DNA of 64,000 nucleotides from Dolomedes plantarius (lineage: Eukaryota; Arthropoda; Arachnida; Araneae; Dolomedidae): the NCBI GenBank assembly GCA_907164885.2, contig OU015496.1:102576068-102640067 (forward strand), given 5' to 3'. The notes beneath the pieces are model-generated. The model was not told the DNA's origin and did not search any database. It saw only the letters and a list, made by a program, of their open reading frames with translations. This document shows, one piece after another, positions 35,867 through 48,367 of this stretch. Every line of letters begins with the position of its first letter. Position 1 is the first letter of the stretch. Position numbers and translations under genes: made by a program.

Positions 35867-37086
35867 CACTGAAGTGCCACTGAATTAAGGATACCTACCT
35901 AGTAACGAGTTGGGCCTCCTCTGGCCTTGATAACGGCTGCCACATGACGAGGCATAGCTTCAACAAGTTTCTGGAAACGTTCCACGGGAATGGCTTGCCA
36001 AATATTGGCTAAAGCTGTCCTTAATTCAGTAAGGTTCTTTGGTGCTGTGTGATGGCCTTTCACGCCTTGTTCCAAAACATCCCAAAGATGCTCAATAGGA
36101 TTTAAGTCTGGGCTTCTAGGTGGCTAATTCATGACAGAGAAGTCAGAGGAATGCTCATCCAACCAGCTAGTAGCCAACCGGGACTTGTGAGAGGTACAGT
36201 TGTCTTGTTGGAAAACTCCATTACCGTGCGGATAACAGAACAGCATAAACGGATGGAGGTGATCACCCAGCAACTCTACGTACCGAATTGCATTGAGGGA
36301 GGTTGGTACACGCACCAAAGATCCCAAACTGTGCCCCGAAAAAACACCCCAGACCATGATTGAGCCACCATGCCCTTGTACAGTTCCAGCCAGGCATGCA
36401 GGATCCATGACTTCATGAGCCTGACGCCATATTCTCAGCCTCCCGTCGGCGTTAAGTAGTCGGAATCGAGACTCATCACTCCATGCTACTCGTTTCCAGT
36501 CCTCTACACTCCAGTCTCTGTGCTCTCTTGCCCAGGTAAGACGTGCAGCCCAATGGCAAGTATAGAGCAATGGTACTCTCGTAGGTCGAGGGCTCCCGAA
36601 ACCCATACGGTGAAGCGAGCGTTGCACAGTCCGTTTACTGACTGTACGACTGGCACCGTCATTAAACTGGGTGGTAATTTGAGCTAATGTTTGGCTTCGC
36701 TGGCTACGTACAATACGCCTGAGCCGTCTCTAACCACGCACTGTGAAGGCTAATTCTCCTTTGCAGTTTGTTCGATCGCTAGTTTTTTTCCCATCATCCA
36801 TGTATTCTTGGTATACTCTTGACACTGTCGACTTTGAAAATCCTAGCTGTCTGACGATTTCGTAAATTGAATGGCCCATGCGTCGCGCACCTACGATTTG
36901 TCCGCGATCGAAGGCGTCTGAATCAGGCAGTTTACCCATACTGGCAATTCCAACAACTAATTCAGAACAACCACAGTACGCGCTATATATGCAGTTACCA
37001 CAGCGGCCTCACTTGCGCATACATGATGCGTAGCGCTACACAATTTGCATAGGCTTTGCTATCCCTAATTCAGTGGCACTTCAGTG
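35867..37086 (-). mobile_element. Tc1-like DNA transposon, copy 5, nearly complete
   Basis: 1220 bp. Terminal repeats CACTGAAGTGCCACTGAATT and its complement at the right end are flanked by TA (35865-35866, 37087-37088). Confidence 0.93.
35899..36939 (-). pseudogene. Tc1-like transposase, single frame with two premature stops
   Basis: From ATG at 36939 to TAG at 35899-35901 the frame is kept for 346 codons, the size of a complete enzyme. The N-terminal helix-turn-helix reads FDRGQIVGARRMGHSIYEIV and GFSKSTVSRVYQEY. A TAG at about 36731 follows AFTVRG. SKRTVQRSLHRMGF and WAREHRDWSVEDWKRV lead into the core: first Asp in VAWSDESRF, GSIMVWGVF, second Asp in FQQDNCTSH, a TAG near 36125, and Glu in SPDLNPIEHLWDVL. 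It ends VIKARGGPTRY. Second Asp to Glu spacing is 36 residues, counting the stop. Only two nonsense changes separate it from an open frame, so it is a comparatively young copy. Confidence 0.92.
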
Positions 37087-37190
37087 TAGATGAAGCCTCT
37101 ATGGTCGGCGTCTATAAAAGGTACTGATATAGACATCTTATAGAGCTCTTATAGAGCAGCTTCGTCCAAAAGCGCCACCTATACCCTGAT

Positions 37191-37898
<708 letters not shown>

Positions 37899-38299
37899 TT
37901 GTATTACTGATTTTAGTTGTACTAATAAATAGTTTCAGTTGCACTTTATAAATCATTGTGTAATAACTAGTGCAAACTGAATGTTAGAATTCGTAACTTT
38001 TTAAGGTGAGAAATTTCTATGAAAAAAATTATATATTTATACATCTAATATATAAAAATGAAAATTTATCTGTCTGTCTGTCTCTCTGTATTTCTATAGT
38101 TTTATAGAAATCCACAGTTTAGGAGCAACGATCGTGAAATTTTACATACAGGCGTCTTTAAAAACAACCGAGGGACTTAAGAACTTCCCTAATCGAAATT
38201 AATTACCGTTAATTTTTAATTAATAAAAACCAACAATTTTTGAAAATAAATGTAAGATGTTATACTAGACGTGCAGTAGATGGCGTCACTATTTTAAAC

Positions 38300-38966
38300 T
38301 TTTAGTATCATACGACGATCAATGTATACAAATGATGTAAGTAAAAGAAAAATATATATTTAAAAAAAATCGTAAGGGATATTTTTATAGACAAAATAAT
38401 GTAGAAGAAAATAATCAAAATAAATCTAATAGGACATACTAAAGAATATAGTACAGTTAACATAGTGCAGATTGAGGAACATATCTTTTACTGTATTTTA
38501 TTTTATTTTTGGATAATGTTCAATCGTCTGCCGCATTAGCAAGAAAAAAAATATTTCTTTTTTGTCGATTTCGTTGTTATGTGACGATAAATATATTTAA
38601 AGTACCAGAAAAAGTAATCACATGATCAGCGTTTAATAAATTAAATTCTAAAAATTAATCTTTAAAAATTCACCAAAAAATCAGAAAATGGAGGTAAAGA
38701 TTCGAAAAAGATTTCATTTCAAAGGAATTTGCGTGGTCTTTTTCGTGATATAAATTTTATAAGCATCAAATTATTATTTTAAATGCAAACTTAAAAAAGT
38801 TACTGAAACAGTTTAAAATATTTATTTAAAAATCTAAGAAGAATATTTTTAAAATCTTTCTTAGTGCACCCCTACACTATAAGAAGAATCGCCATGCAAA
38901 ATTTCAGCTCTTTAGGTCTTGCGGTTTGGTCTGTACGTTGTATGTCAGTCAGTCAGTCAACAGCAA
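38300..38966 (-). mobile_element. Helitron-like fragment, copy 3, nested
   Basis: Same orientation as copy 2 and collinear with it: ATTTTTATAGACAAAATAA, CAATCGTCTGCCGCATTAG, CACCCCTACACTATAAGAAG and GAATCGCCATGCAAAAT are shared. The terminal hairpin and CTAG end are missing. Confidence 0.75.
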
Positions 38967-39062
38967 AAGTTAATCAGGTTGAGGATTCGACCCCGCAACC
39001 AACAGGGCGGGATTACCACGCTCTACCTCAGTGCAACAGATGACACAGAAATAAATGGAAAA

Positions 39063-39500
39063 TTACCAGTCAAGAGCAAGAGACGCTCTTGGTCTTTTTT
39101 TCCTATTGAAAGGTTTCTTATAGTCATAGTTAGAAAGTTCAGTTAATAAAGTGAAGTTGTTAGATTCAATGCTATTGTGAAAGTTAATATTTATGGAGTT
39201 AATAAAGTTAGTTAGGGTGGGGAAGTTAAGTTCTTCATAGATTTTATAATTTCTAAAGTAATAGGTGGCTTCAACAATATCTCTGATAATTTTATTCTGA
39301 GCAGCACATATTTTAGTAATATGATATTTGGCAAAGTAGGACCAAGGCTGGCAAGCATAAGTTAAAATAGGTCTTAGGAATGCACTATAGATGAGCAACT
39401 TCATATTGAGATTCAAATAGCTATTCCGAGCAATTAGGGGGAAGAGTTTTCTTTTAGATAAACCTGTAATTTCAGCTTCTTTCTTTTTGCCCCAATGTTA
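39063..39500 (-). pseudogene. Jockey-like LINE reverse transcriptase, C-terminal fragment
   Basis: Minus strand: GLSKRKLFPLIARNSYLNLN leading into MKLLIYSAFLRPILTYACQP-W, AKYHITKICAAQNKIIRDIV, NFPTLTNFI and a stop after RASLALDW at 39063. This is the thumb and tail region after the RT catalytic domain in Jockey/CR1-type elements. Catalytic motifs (F/YxDD) are not included. Confidence 0.75.
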
Positions 39501-40234
39501 AAAGGCTAGATCTAGCTAAATTCTGAGGAGTTTATTATAAATATATATATTTTTTCATTGGGTTTTCCTTTTATTCATGTGTATAAGATTTCCCATGTTT
39601 TTTCTTCTATGTTATTTATACTGGGTTGAGATTTAAATTAATTTGAGTTAACAAACATTAGACAATTTGACATTTTTACTTTTCAGAATTTAGTGCTACA
39701 ATGATGAAAGGCTGAAATTCCTAAATTCTGAGATGTGTATAACATTTCACATATTTTTTTTCTGTGTTATTTATACTGCGTTAATTTTTAAATTGATTTT
39801 GGTTAACAAACATTCTTAAAATCCCGGACATCGCCGGGTGCTTCAGCTAGTATATATATATGTGTGTGTGTCTCTATATATGTATTACTGATTTTAGCTG
39901 TACTAATAAATAGTTTTAATTGCACTTTATAAAGAATTTAAAAGTATAATAACTAGTGCAAACTAAATGTTAGAATTTGCAACTTTTTAAGGTGTGAAAT
40001 TTTTATGAGATAATTATATGTGAAATTTCTATGAGATAATTATGTATATAAATATATAGAGAGAGAGCTGATTTTAGATGTACTAATAAATAGTTTTAGT
40101 TGCACTTTATAAAGCATTTGACAGTATAATAATTAATGCAAACTAAATGTTAGAATTTGTAACTTTAAGGTGTGAAATCTGTATGAAATAATTTGTTGTT
40201 CTTTTGCATTTTATTTCGAAATATGCCAAGTAGA

Positions 40235-40290
40235 ATATGTTAACAGAATGAAGAAATAGCTTAAGTTATTTCTTCATTCTGTTAACATAT
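40235..40290. repeat. 56-bp near-perfect palindrome
   Basis: ATATGTTAACAGAATGAAGA... at 40235-40258 pairs exactly with 40267-40290. The 8-base centre contains CTTAAG. Only one mismatched pair (40259/40266) interrupts the symmetry. Confidence 0.95.
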
Positions 40291-41971
<1,681 letters not shown>

Positions 41972-42521
41972 ACGATATTAAATTTAAACCAATATTGATT
42001 TTTATATCTTAAAATATTTCCTACCACATTTAATCAGTTTATTCCGTTTCATTTTACTCTGTTCAGTGTCCAGTCATAGATTCACGATAAGAACAACTTT
42101 CACTTAAGCAGTACACGCGCTCATTTAATATTCTGTCAAGTCAGCACTTTAACGTTCTTATGGGCACTAATCAGAGATATTTCTATGTCACTCAGATTCA
42201 TCAAATGAAGCTATAAGTATGAGCTTGTTCATTTTAATCTTTCTGTATTGGTCACACTGTATCGGTTGACGAGAATATAAATATGTCTATTTAGAATTTA
42301 AATCGTTTTTATTCTTTGAATTTAGCTATTTTTATTCATACCTAAAATTGTTTCATTTTTAATTTTTATATATATATATATATTGTCGCGTAGATGGTAG
42401 TCGTATGGATTGAACACACACGTAGAGGGAATACAACGCTGTTTATTAGCACACAACACTTAGCTGATAGAACTCAGAACTGAACTCACAGGTTGAGCTA
42501 CTTGCTCTTTTATCCATCAAC

Positions 42522-42579
42522 AGAATATTCTGGAACGCCGTTCCAGGAAATTAAAGAATGTTCTAGCAACTTCTAGAAC
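42522..42579 (-). promoter_or_regulatory. Heat-shock-element-like array in the LTR
   Basis: AGAATATTCTGGAAC at 42522-42536 is three perfect alternating nGAAn/nTTCn units. At 42555-42579 there are AGAAT-GTTCT, a 5-base gap, then CTTCT-AGAAC. Heat shock factor binds such arrays. They lie directly upstream of the TATA-like box (42508-42514) in the LTR's own orientation. The same array is in the 5' LTR at 47786-47843. Function is inferred. Confidence 0.55.
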
Positions 42580-42632
42580 TAACATAAATAGAATTAGAAT
42601 TAAATTGAATTAAATTAAATTAAAATAATGTA

Positions 42633-42712
42633 GAGCTTCGAACCGGGGACCTATTGCTCAGCAGTCCGGTGCGTTGACCATTCAGCAACAGAGTCTTTGA
42701 CGGGAAAAGCTT
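42633..42712 (-). other. tRNA-like module in the LTR
   Basis: On the minus strand TGCTGAATGGTCAACG (42672-42687) resembles a pol III A box and GGTTCGAAGCTC (42633-42644) a B box, with GGACTGCTGA between them, similar to a Ser-GCT anticodon arm. It is present in both LTRs. Whether it is a captured tRNA/SINE fragment or a promoter is unknown. Confidence 0.5.
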
Positions 42713-42721
42713 TAAGCGGCA

Positions 42722-42735
42722 TTGCTCCCTCCTTA
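42722..42735 (-). other. Candidate polypurine tract
   Basis: Purine run AAGGAGGGAGCAA on the minus strand immediately before the 3' LTR, the position where plus-strand DNA synthesis is primed. Confidence 0.6.
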
Positions 42736-42765
42736 GAAGAACAGCGTCCCGCTGTCCTAGGTTGC

Positions 42766-44781
42766 CTAACTGCTAGCAACTTTTGATCTGGAACGTGTCT
42801 GTGGTCCGGTGTAATCATTCTTTACATTGGTAGGCGGATCCTCTTCACAATGGCCGTCTTCAGATGTTGAAGAATCACCATTCGGATGTTGTTCTTGTAA
42901 TTCTGGGTCGTAGTAAGGCTTCATTCTAAGAACATGGACGGTGTCTATCGTTTTCCGGCGTCTTGATGTTGGCTCATAGTCTTGGACTTCGTAGGTTACG
43001 TCAGATAATCGTCGTAACACCTGGTATGGTCCGAAGTATTTTTTAAGCAGTTTCTCGGACAAGCCTACTTTCCGAACAGGCATGAAAATCCATACTAAAT
43101 CTCCAGGTGCATAGGACACCACCCTGTGCTTGGAATTATAACGCCGACGGTCCTTTTCTTGCGCCTCTAGGGTTCGTAGTCTGGCTAACTGCCTTGCCTC
43201 TTCGGTTTTCACAACAAGATGCTTAGTATAGTCGTGCTCCACGTCAGGGCAGAAGGGGAAAAGAGTGTCGAGCGTTGTTTCGGCTTCTCGGCCATGAAGT
43301 AAATAGACAGGTGTGAATCCGGTTACATCCTGTTTAGCGGTGTTGTAAGCGAAGGTCACAAACGGCAGTATCTCGTCCCAGTTTCTCTGTTCTACGTCTA
43401 CGTACATGGATAACATGTCGCCTAGTGTTTTGTTGAATCGCTCAGTAAGGCCAATGGTCTGGGGATGGTAGGCTGTCGTCATTCGATGACTAATGTTACA
43501 CAACCGGATGATATCTGAAACAAGTCTTGATTGAAACACTTGCCCTCGATCGGTGATGATAACTCGGGGCGCTCCATGTTTTAGAAGTATATCTTCGACG
43601 AGGAACCTCGCTAATTCCGCAGCTTCAGCAGTTTTCAGGGCTTTTGTAATAGCATAGCGACTCAAATAGTCGGTGCAGACTACGATCCATTTATTTCCAG
43701 TGGTCGAATTTGGAAAACGCCCAAGGAGATCTATCCCAATGCGATGAAATGGCGCAACAGCAGGCGGTATAGGCATTAGATGACCCGGTGGCTTCTGTGG
43801 AACGGCTTTCCTACGCTGGCATTCCCGGCAGTGCATGACATATCGTCGCACATTTCGGTAGAGCCCTGGCCAGTGAAACCGCTTCCTTATTCTGTCGTAC
43901 GTTTTGACGATTCCTAGATGTCCGGCCGTGGGTGCGTCATGGAAACATTGAAGAATGTCTTGACGTAGATGCTTTGGAATGACAGGAAGCCATTTCTTGC
44001 CGGTTGGATCGAAACTCTTTTTACATAGTACGTCTTCAATCAGCTCAAATCCTCCTTTCACTGTTTCACCATTTCCTAGAGTCCGTATTAACTCCGCAAG
44101 TCTTGGATCTTTTCTTTGTTCGTCAGCAACGTTAGCAAAATCTATAGCGGCGATGACTTCCGATGGTATATTGTCTTCTTCCAATGGATTTCGGGACAAA
44201 CTATCAGCGTCCTTGTGTTTCTTTCCGCTCTTGTAAACAATCGAGATGTCATACTCTTGTAGTCGCAAGGCCCACCTCGCAAGTCTTCCTGAGGGATCCT
44301 TTAGATTAGTTAGCCAACACAGCGAATGGTGGTCTGTTACGATTGAAAAGTGTTTGCCGAAGAGGTATGGTCTAAACTTGTGAACAGCCCATACGGCGGC
44401 AAGGCATTCTCTTTCAGTCGTGGAATAATTTTTCTCTGCTTTGGTTAGTGTCCGCGACGCATAGGCAATAACTGTTTCTTTTCCATGCTGTATTTGAACC
44501 AAGACTGCTCCAATACCATAGCCGCTGGCGTCCGTTCGCAATTCTGTTTCGGCGTTTTCGTCGTAAAGTCCCAGTATAGAGTCAGATATCAGTGCTTCCT
44601 TTAGCCGGTCGAAAGCATCCGACTGCTCACGTCCCCAACGAAATTTAGAGTCACCTTTCAGCAACATTTGTAAGGGTTGAGCTTGATGACAAAAATCCTT
44701 GATGAAGCGGCGGTAATAAGAACAGAGTCCTAGGAAACATCTGACGTCGTGCACACTTTTGGGTGTGGGAAAACACTTCAC
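42766..44781 (-). CDS. pol: gypsy pol, second part: RNase H and integrase
   Basis: A 671-codon open frame continuing the RT thumb (FLGLCSYYRRFIKDF). RNase H: TDASGYGIGAVL (Asp84), ECLAAVWAVHKFRPYL (Glu near 126) and FSIVTDHHSLCWL (Asp150). Integrase: H2C2 zinc motif with His281, His288, Cys318 and Cys321; catalytic core Asp351 (GIDLLGRFP), Asp411 (IITDRGQVF) and Glu447 (GLTERFN), a D,D35E spacing; and a C-terminal GPYQVLRRLSDVTYEV domain of the type that follows gypsy integrases. All catalytic residues are present. The first 45 bases lie downstream of the 11-base duplication, so this ORF lacks its natural upstream connection. Confidence 0.94.
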   Translation of the reverse strand: MKCFPTPKSVHDVRCFLGLCSYYRRFIKDFCHQAQPLQMLLKGDSKFRWGREQSDAFDRLKEALISDSILGLYDENAETELRTDASGYGIGAVLVQIQHGKETVIAYASRTLTKAEKNYSTTERECLAAVWAVHKFRPYLFGKHFSIVTDHHSLCWLTNLKDPSGRLARWALRLQEYDISIVYKSGKKHKDADSLSRNPLEEDNIPSEVIAAIDFANVADEQRKDPRLAELIRTLGNGETVKGGFELIEDVLCKKSFDPTGKKWLPVIPKHLRQDILQCFHDAPTAGHLGIVKTYDRIRKRFHWPGLYRNVRRYVMHCRECQRRKAVPQKPPGHLMPIPPAVAPFHRIGIDLLGRFPNSTTGNKWIVVCTDYLSRYAITKALKTAEAAELARFLVEDILLKHGAPRVIITDRGQVFQSRLVSDIIRLCNISHRMTTAYHPQTIGLTERFNKTLGDMLSMYVDVEQRNWDEILPFVTFAYNTAKQDVTGFTPVYLLHGREAETTLDTLFPFCPDVEHDYTKHLVVKTEEARQLARLRTLEAQEKDRRRYNSKHRVVSYAPGDLVWIFMPVRKVGLSEKLLKKYFGPYQVLRRLSDVTYEVQDYEPTSRRRKTIDTVHVLRMKPYYDPELQEQHPNGDSSTSEDGHCEEDPPTNVKNDYTGPQTRSRSKVASS

Positions 44782-44825
44782 GGCCTTTACTTTATCTGGA
44801 TCGGGGCGGACACCTCCTTCCGATA

Positions 44826-46304
44826 CTAGATGTCGTCTAGATGTCCCAAAATCTTAATTTGTTCAGCCCCGAAGAGACATTTTTTGGGATTTAGGACAAG
44901 CCCAGCTTCTTGGATGCATTTAAGTACGACATTCAGACGTTTAAGATGGTCGTCGAAGGTCTCAGAAAACACGACAATGTCGTCTAGATAACAGAGACAC
45001 ATGGTCCATTTTAGGTGTCGTAGCAAGTTATCCATCATTCTTTCAAAGGTTGCCGGCGCATTGCACAGACCAAAGGGCATGACCTTGAACTCGTAAAGTC
45101 CTTCTGGTGTGATAAAAGCTGTCTTTTCGCGATCTGCCTCGTCCACTTCAATCTGCCAGTAGCCGGAATAGAGATCGATCGACGAAAAGAACTTGGCTCC
45201 TTTTAAGCTGTCTAATGTGTCGTCAATACGTGGCAGAGGGTAGGCATCTTTTTTCGTAATTTTGTTGAGTCGACGATAATCGACACAAAATCGCCAACTT
45301 CCATCCTTTTTCTTCACGAGGACAACTGGGGACGACCATGGGCTCTCCGATGGTTGAATAACATCTCTGTCTAGCATCTTTTCTACTTCCTCTTGAATAA
45401 TTCGACGCTCCGCAGGAGATACTCTGTAAGCCCTTTGGCTAATCGGTAGATGATTGCCAGTGATTATACGATGTTTCACATTTACTTTTGTTCCGGATTT
45501 TCTTGATTGATCAAAAATTTCAGGAAACTGAGAAAGTAATTCTAAGAGTCGCTGTTTTCGTTCTACCGTGAGATCTTGGGCTAGCATTTGGGAATATTCG
45601 ACCGGAGAAGGGCTCGATTTCAACTTGGCGGCTGAGCAGATATGCGCACTGGAGATGCAGTTCAGATACCTCTCGTCTAGAGTCTCTGCATAGCCCACAC
45701 ACATGCCTTTGGGAATGAACCTAGCTTCTGGTTGAGCATTTGTGACCCAGAGTTCGGCTGTACCGTCGTAAAACGTCAGGATCGTTGAGGGCACCGCAAC
45801 TTCTTTGTCCAGCAGCAGTAGTCGATTTCCCTCCACTATGACGTCTGTGATCGCATTAATTTTGGGATTCGTGACAATTACTTTAGAAATAGAGTGCGGA
45901 GGTACGACGCAGTCTTGAAGGGTGTTCACTCGCCATGTCTCAGCAGATTCAGGATCTGACATCATTTCGTCAAACACTAGTTCCGATCGGCCACAGTCGA
46001 CGACTGCTCTCGAGGCTTCGAGAAAATCCCAACCAAGTATAACATTGTGACTGCAGTTCGGCATAACTGTAAACTCAAAGGGACGTATTAGACCATTGAT
46101 GTTTAAGCGAAGAACACATTTCCCTATTGGACGGACGTGACTTCCGTAGGCGACCTTGAGGATTATGCTTCCGTTGATTGGGAACATAATCTTTCGCAGC
46201 TGACGTCTATATTGGTCTGAGATGACAGAAAATGATGCGCCGGAGTCCACGAGTGCACATACTGGTTGACTGTCAATGTTTAGTTCTAGATAATTCTTCG
46301 TCAT
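44826..46304 (-). CDS. pol: gypsy pol, first part: aspartic protease and reverse transcriptase
   Basis: A 492-codon open frame. Residues 1-110 form a retropepsin-like protease with active-site CALVDSGASFSVIS (Asp20) and the later ILGWDFL motif. A spacer leads to the reverse transcriptase at about 300-480: SPWSSPVVLVKKKDGSWRFC, DLYSGYWQI, MPFGLCNAPATFERMMD and catalytic YLDD at 439-442. It stops prematurely right after KILGH because the 8-mer ACATCTAG occurs twice, 11 bases apart (about 44829-44850 on the minus strand); the extra 11 bases shift the frame and the next part of pol continues in another frame. The frame also differs from gag, so a frameshift or separate start would have been used originally. 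Confidence 0.93.
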   Translation of the reverse strand: MTKNYLELNIDSQPVCALVDSGASFSVISDQYRRQLRKIMFPINGSIILKVAYGSHVRPIGKCVLRLNINGLIRPFEFTVMPNCSHNVILGWDFLEASRAVVDCGRSELVFDEMMSDPESAETWRVNTLQDCVVPPHSISKVIVTNPKINAITDVIVEGNRLLLLDKEVAVPSTILTFYDGTAELWVTNAQPEARFIPKGMCVGYAETLDERYLNCISSAHICSAAKLKSSPSPVEYSQMLAQDLTVERKQRLLELLSQFPEIFDQSRKSGTKVNVKHRIITGNHLPISQRAYRVSPAERRIIQEEVEKMLDRDVIQPSESPWSSPVVLVKKKDGSWRFCVDYRRLNKITKKDAYPLPRIDDTLDSLKGAKFFSSIDLYSGYWQIEVDEADREKTAFITPEGLYEFKVMPFGLCNAPATFERMMDNLLRHLKWTMCLCYLDDIVVFSETFDDHLKRLNVVLKCIQEAGLVLNPKKCLFGAEQIKILGHLDDI

Positions 46305-46558
46305 CTTTGCGGCAGCGGGAGGATTTTGTTTTTCAGCGGTCTCACCTCCAAGGAAGGTCGCACTGCTTAGTTTTCCTCATTTCTTCGGCCAGGTGAGACA
46401 CTGGAACGTCTATACGGCGATGGGGATCTGAAGCGACGAGTAGGCGATCGACCTCGGTTAGGGCTAGGCGACAGACTTCTTTCAAACGTTCGGCTGGATT
46501 CGTCGGCGGTGTTCTGGGAGATCATGCGTCGCTGGGCTGTGTTTCCTCTATCAGCTCT
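46305..46558 (-). other. gag-pol junction region, frame-degraded
   Basis: Between the zinc knuckle and the protease the minus strand encodes Arg/Ser-rich sequence (RRFRSPSPYRR-like) with stops. It is probably the gag/pol linker after one or two frame changes. Confidence 0.5.
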
Positions 46559-47647
46559 TTAAGCATTAAAAATTGCTCTTCTATCCCGGCAATAGCGAAC
46601 GACATGTCCGGGGCGGCCACAGTGAAAGCAAACGGGACGATTGTCGGTCGTAAGCCACACGTCGGTTTTTCGGGGTAATTGTTCCTGTGCCGGCTCCGGC
46701 CTGTTATACGTCGAGTGGATGCTGCGGTTGTATGTGGGAGTCGACCTTCGGAAGCTTCCACTAGATATGGGAGCCAAAGATTTCTCAACCTCCTCTCGCA
46801 CAATTGCTTCTATGGTTTGTACGCCTGTTTGGGGCTCTTCAATTTGGGGTGTAGTTAATCGCTGTATCTCTTCACGGAGAATTTTACGGATCAGTGAGGT
46901 GAGATCCTGTTCCTCGTCGACGGAGGCAATTGGGACAACATTCGGCAAGCGACTGAATTTCTGACGTCCTATTCGCTTTTGCTGCATTTCCTCAATGTAC
47001 TGACACCATTTACTGAAATCCACTGTCGTTTTTATCTCCTTAGTTAATAAGGCCTGTTACACCTCTTATGCGATGCCCTTCATTAAGTGGGGCACTTTAT
47101 CGTCTTCTGACATGGCCGGGTCAATTTGGTTGCAGAGTCCTAAAACGTCTTGGATATAAGATTGTGTATCTTCCACAGCTCTCTGCGCTCGGCATTTTAA
47201 GCAATGCTTAGCTCGCCGTATATATAGCTGAGAGTCACCAAAAGTTTTTTTCAGTTCTCTTTCGAAGTCGTCCCATGAATTCAGCAGATCTTCGTTATTT
47301 TCAAACCATATTTTGGCTGCCCCATCAAGGAAAAAGTAGACGTTCGCAAGACATAGAGTATCATCCCATTGATTAAATTTTGATACTCTAAGGTATTCTT
47401 TTAACCACTTGGTTGGATCTTGTCCAGGATCGCCTCTAAAAATTGTCGGCTTTCTCGGTTCCCTAATTAGTGCTGGAGACAGCAGGACGGTTTGTGGCTT
47501 GACTTCTCCTTCAGGCATTGCCGGGAATCGCTTTCGTGGAGCGGCTACGTAAAGACCGTATTCCGGAGGAAGATTTAAAAATCTACGGCTTCTTCGTATT
47601 TCTTCTGCTTCCAGACTGAACTGAGTACCCGGCGCCTCCACCAAAGA
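46559..47647 (-). pseudogene. gag: gypsy gag: capsid-like domain and CCHC zinc knuckle, two in-frame stops
   Basis: Gag packages the element RNA into virus-like particles. The frame is open straight from the 5' LTR; the real start may be MPEGEVKPQT at about 47520. A retrotransposon gag domain spans FRGDPGQDPTKWLKEYLRVS, DGAAKIWFENN and SYIQDVLGLCNQIDP. Two TAA codons at about 47055-47068 interrupt the same frame. It then continues with a long acidic/helical linker and a CCHC knuckle CFHCGRPGHVVRYC near 46590, closing with a stop at 46559. Apart from the two nonsense codons the frame is intact over about 360 codons. Confidence 0.88.
47625..47645 (-). other. Candidate primer-binding site
   Basis: Two to five bases inside the 5' LTR the minus strand reads TGGTGGAGGCGCCGGGTA. 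It begins with TGG, as sites complementary to a tRNA CCA end do. I could not match it to a specific tRNA. Confidence 0.45.
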
Positions 47648-48262
<615 letters not shown>

Positions 48263-48367
48263 AGGGTATGCATTAAGTTAAAACCCATCTCACAAAATGT
48301 GAACGATATTAAGGTAAACCTAGCGATATTTTCCAATGAATTAAAATTTTATTAATTGTACTTCTAG

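Larger units (their letters stand above)
35674..37190. repeat. GACGTCTATTAGAG-word repeat, copy 1, split by a Tc1-like insertion
   Basis: Bases 35674-35866 and 37089-37190 are full of degenerate words such as CGTCTATTAGAGATC, GACGTCTATTAGAG and CATCTTATAGAG. The start TATACCCACACAAC is mirrored at the end of copy 2 (49895-50155), which is in reverse orientation. Not coding. Family unknown to me. Confidence 0.65.
38044..39850 (+). mobile_element. Helitron-like element with nested fragments
   Basis: The 5' end TCTAATATATAAAAATGAAA begins at 38044 after an A and is followed by a (TCTG)n run typical of this type of repeat. The 3' end has hairpin CCCGG-ACATCG-CCGGG (39823-39838), eight bases, then CTAG (39847-39850) before a T. 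Inside are an inverted Helitron-like fragment (38300-38966), a LINE fragment (39063-39500) and an 80-bp direct repeat (39578-39660, 39735-39813). No replicase gene. Confidence 0.72.
37903..40195 (+). repeat. Tandem repeat of about 140-180 bp, three copies, opened by a Helitron-like insertion
   Basis: Copies at 37903-38040, 39885-40030 and 40068-40195 share TACTAATAAATAGTTT, TTGCACTTTATAAA, TAGTGCAAACT and TGTTAGAATT. Copies 2 and 3 are 181 bases apart. Copy 1 is separated from copy 2 only by the inserted 1.8-kb element and a short TA/TG tract. Confidence 0.82.
42384..42721 (-). repeat. 3' LTR of the gypsy element
   Basis: 338 bp, differing from the 5' LTR at three positions (C/T, T/G and A/C). 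Same internal signals 5264 bases to the left. The internal flank has a purine-rich stretch (minus AAGGAGGGAGCAA) that can serve as the plus-strand primer. Confidence 0.93.
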
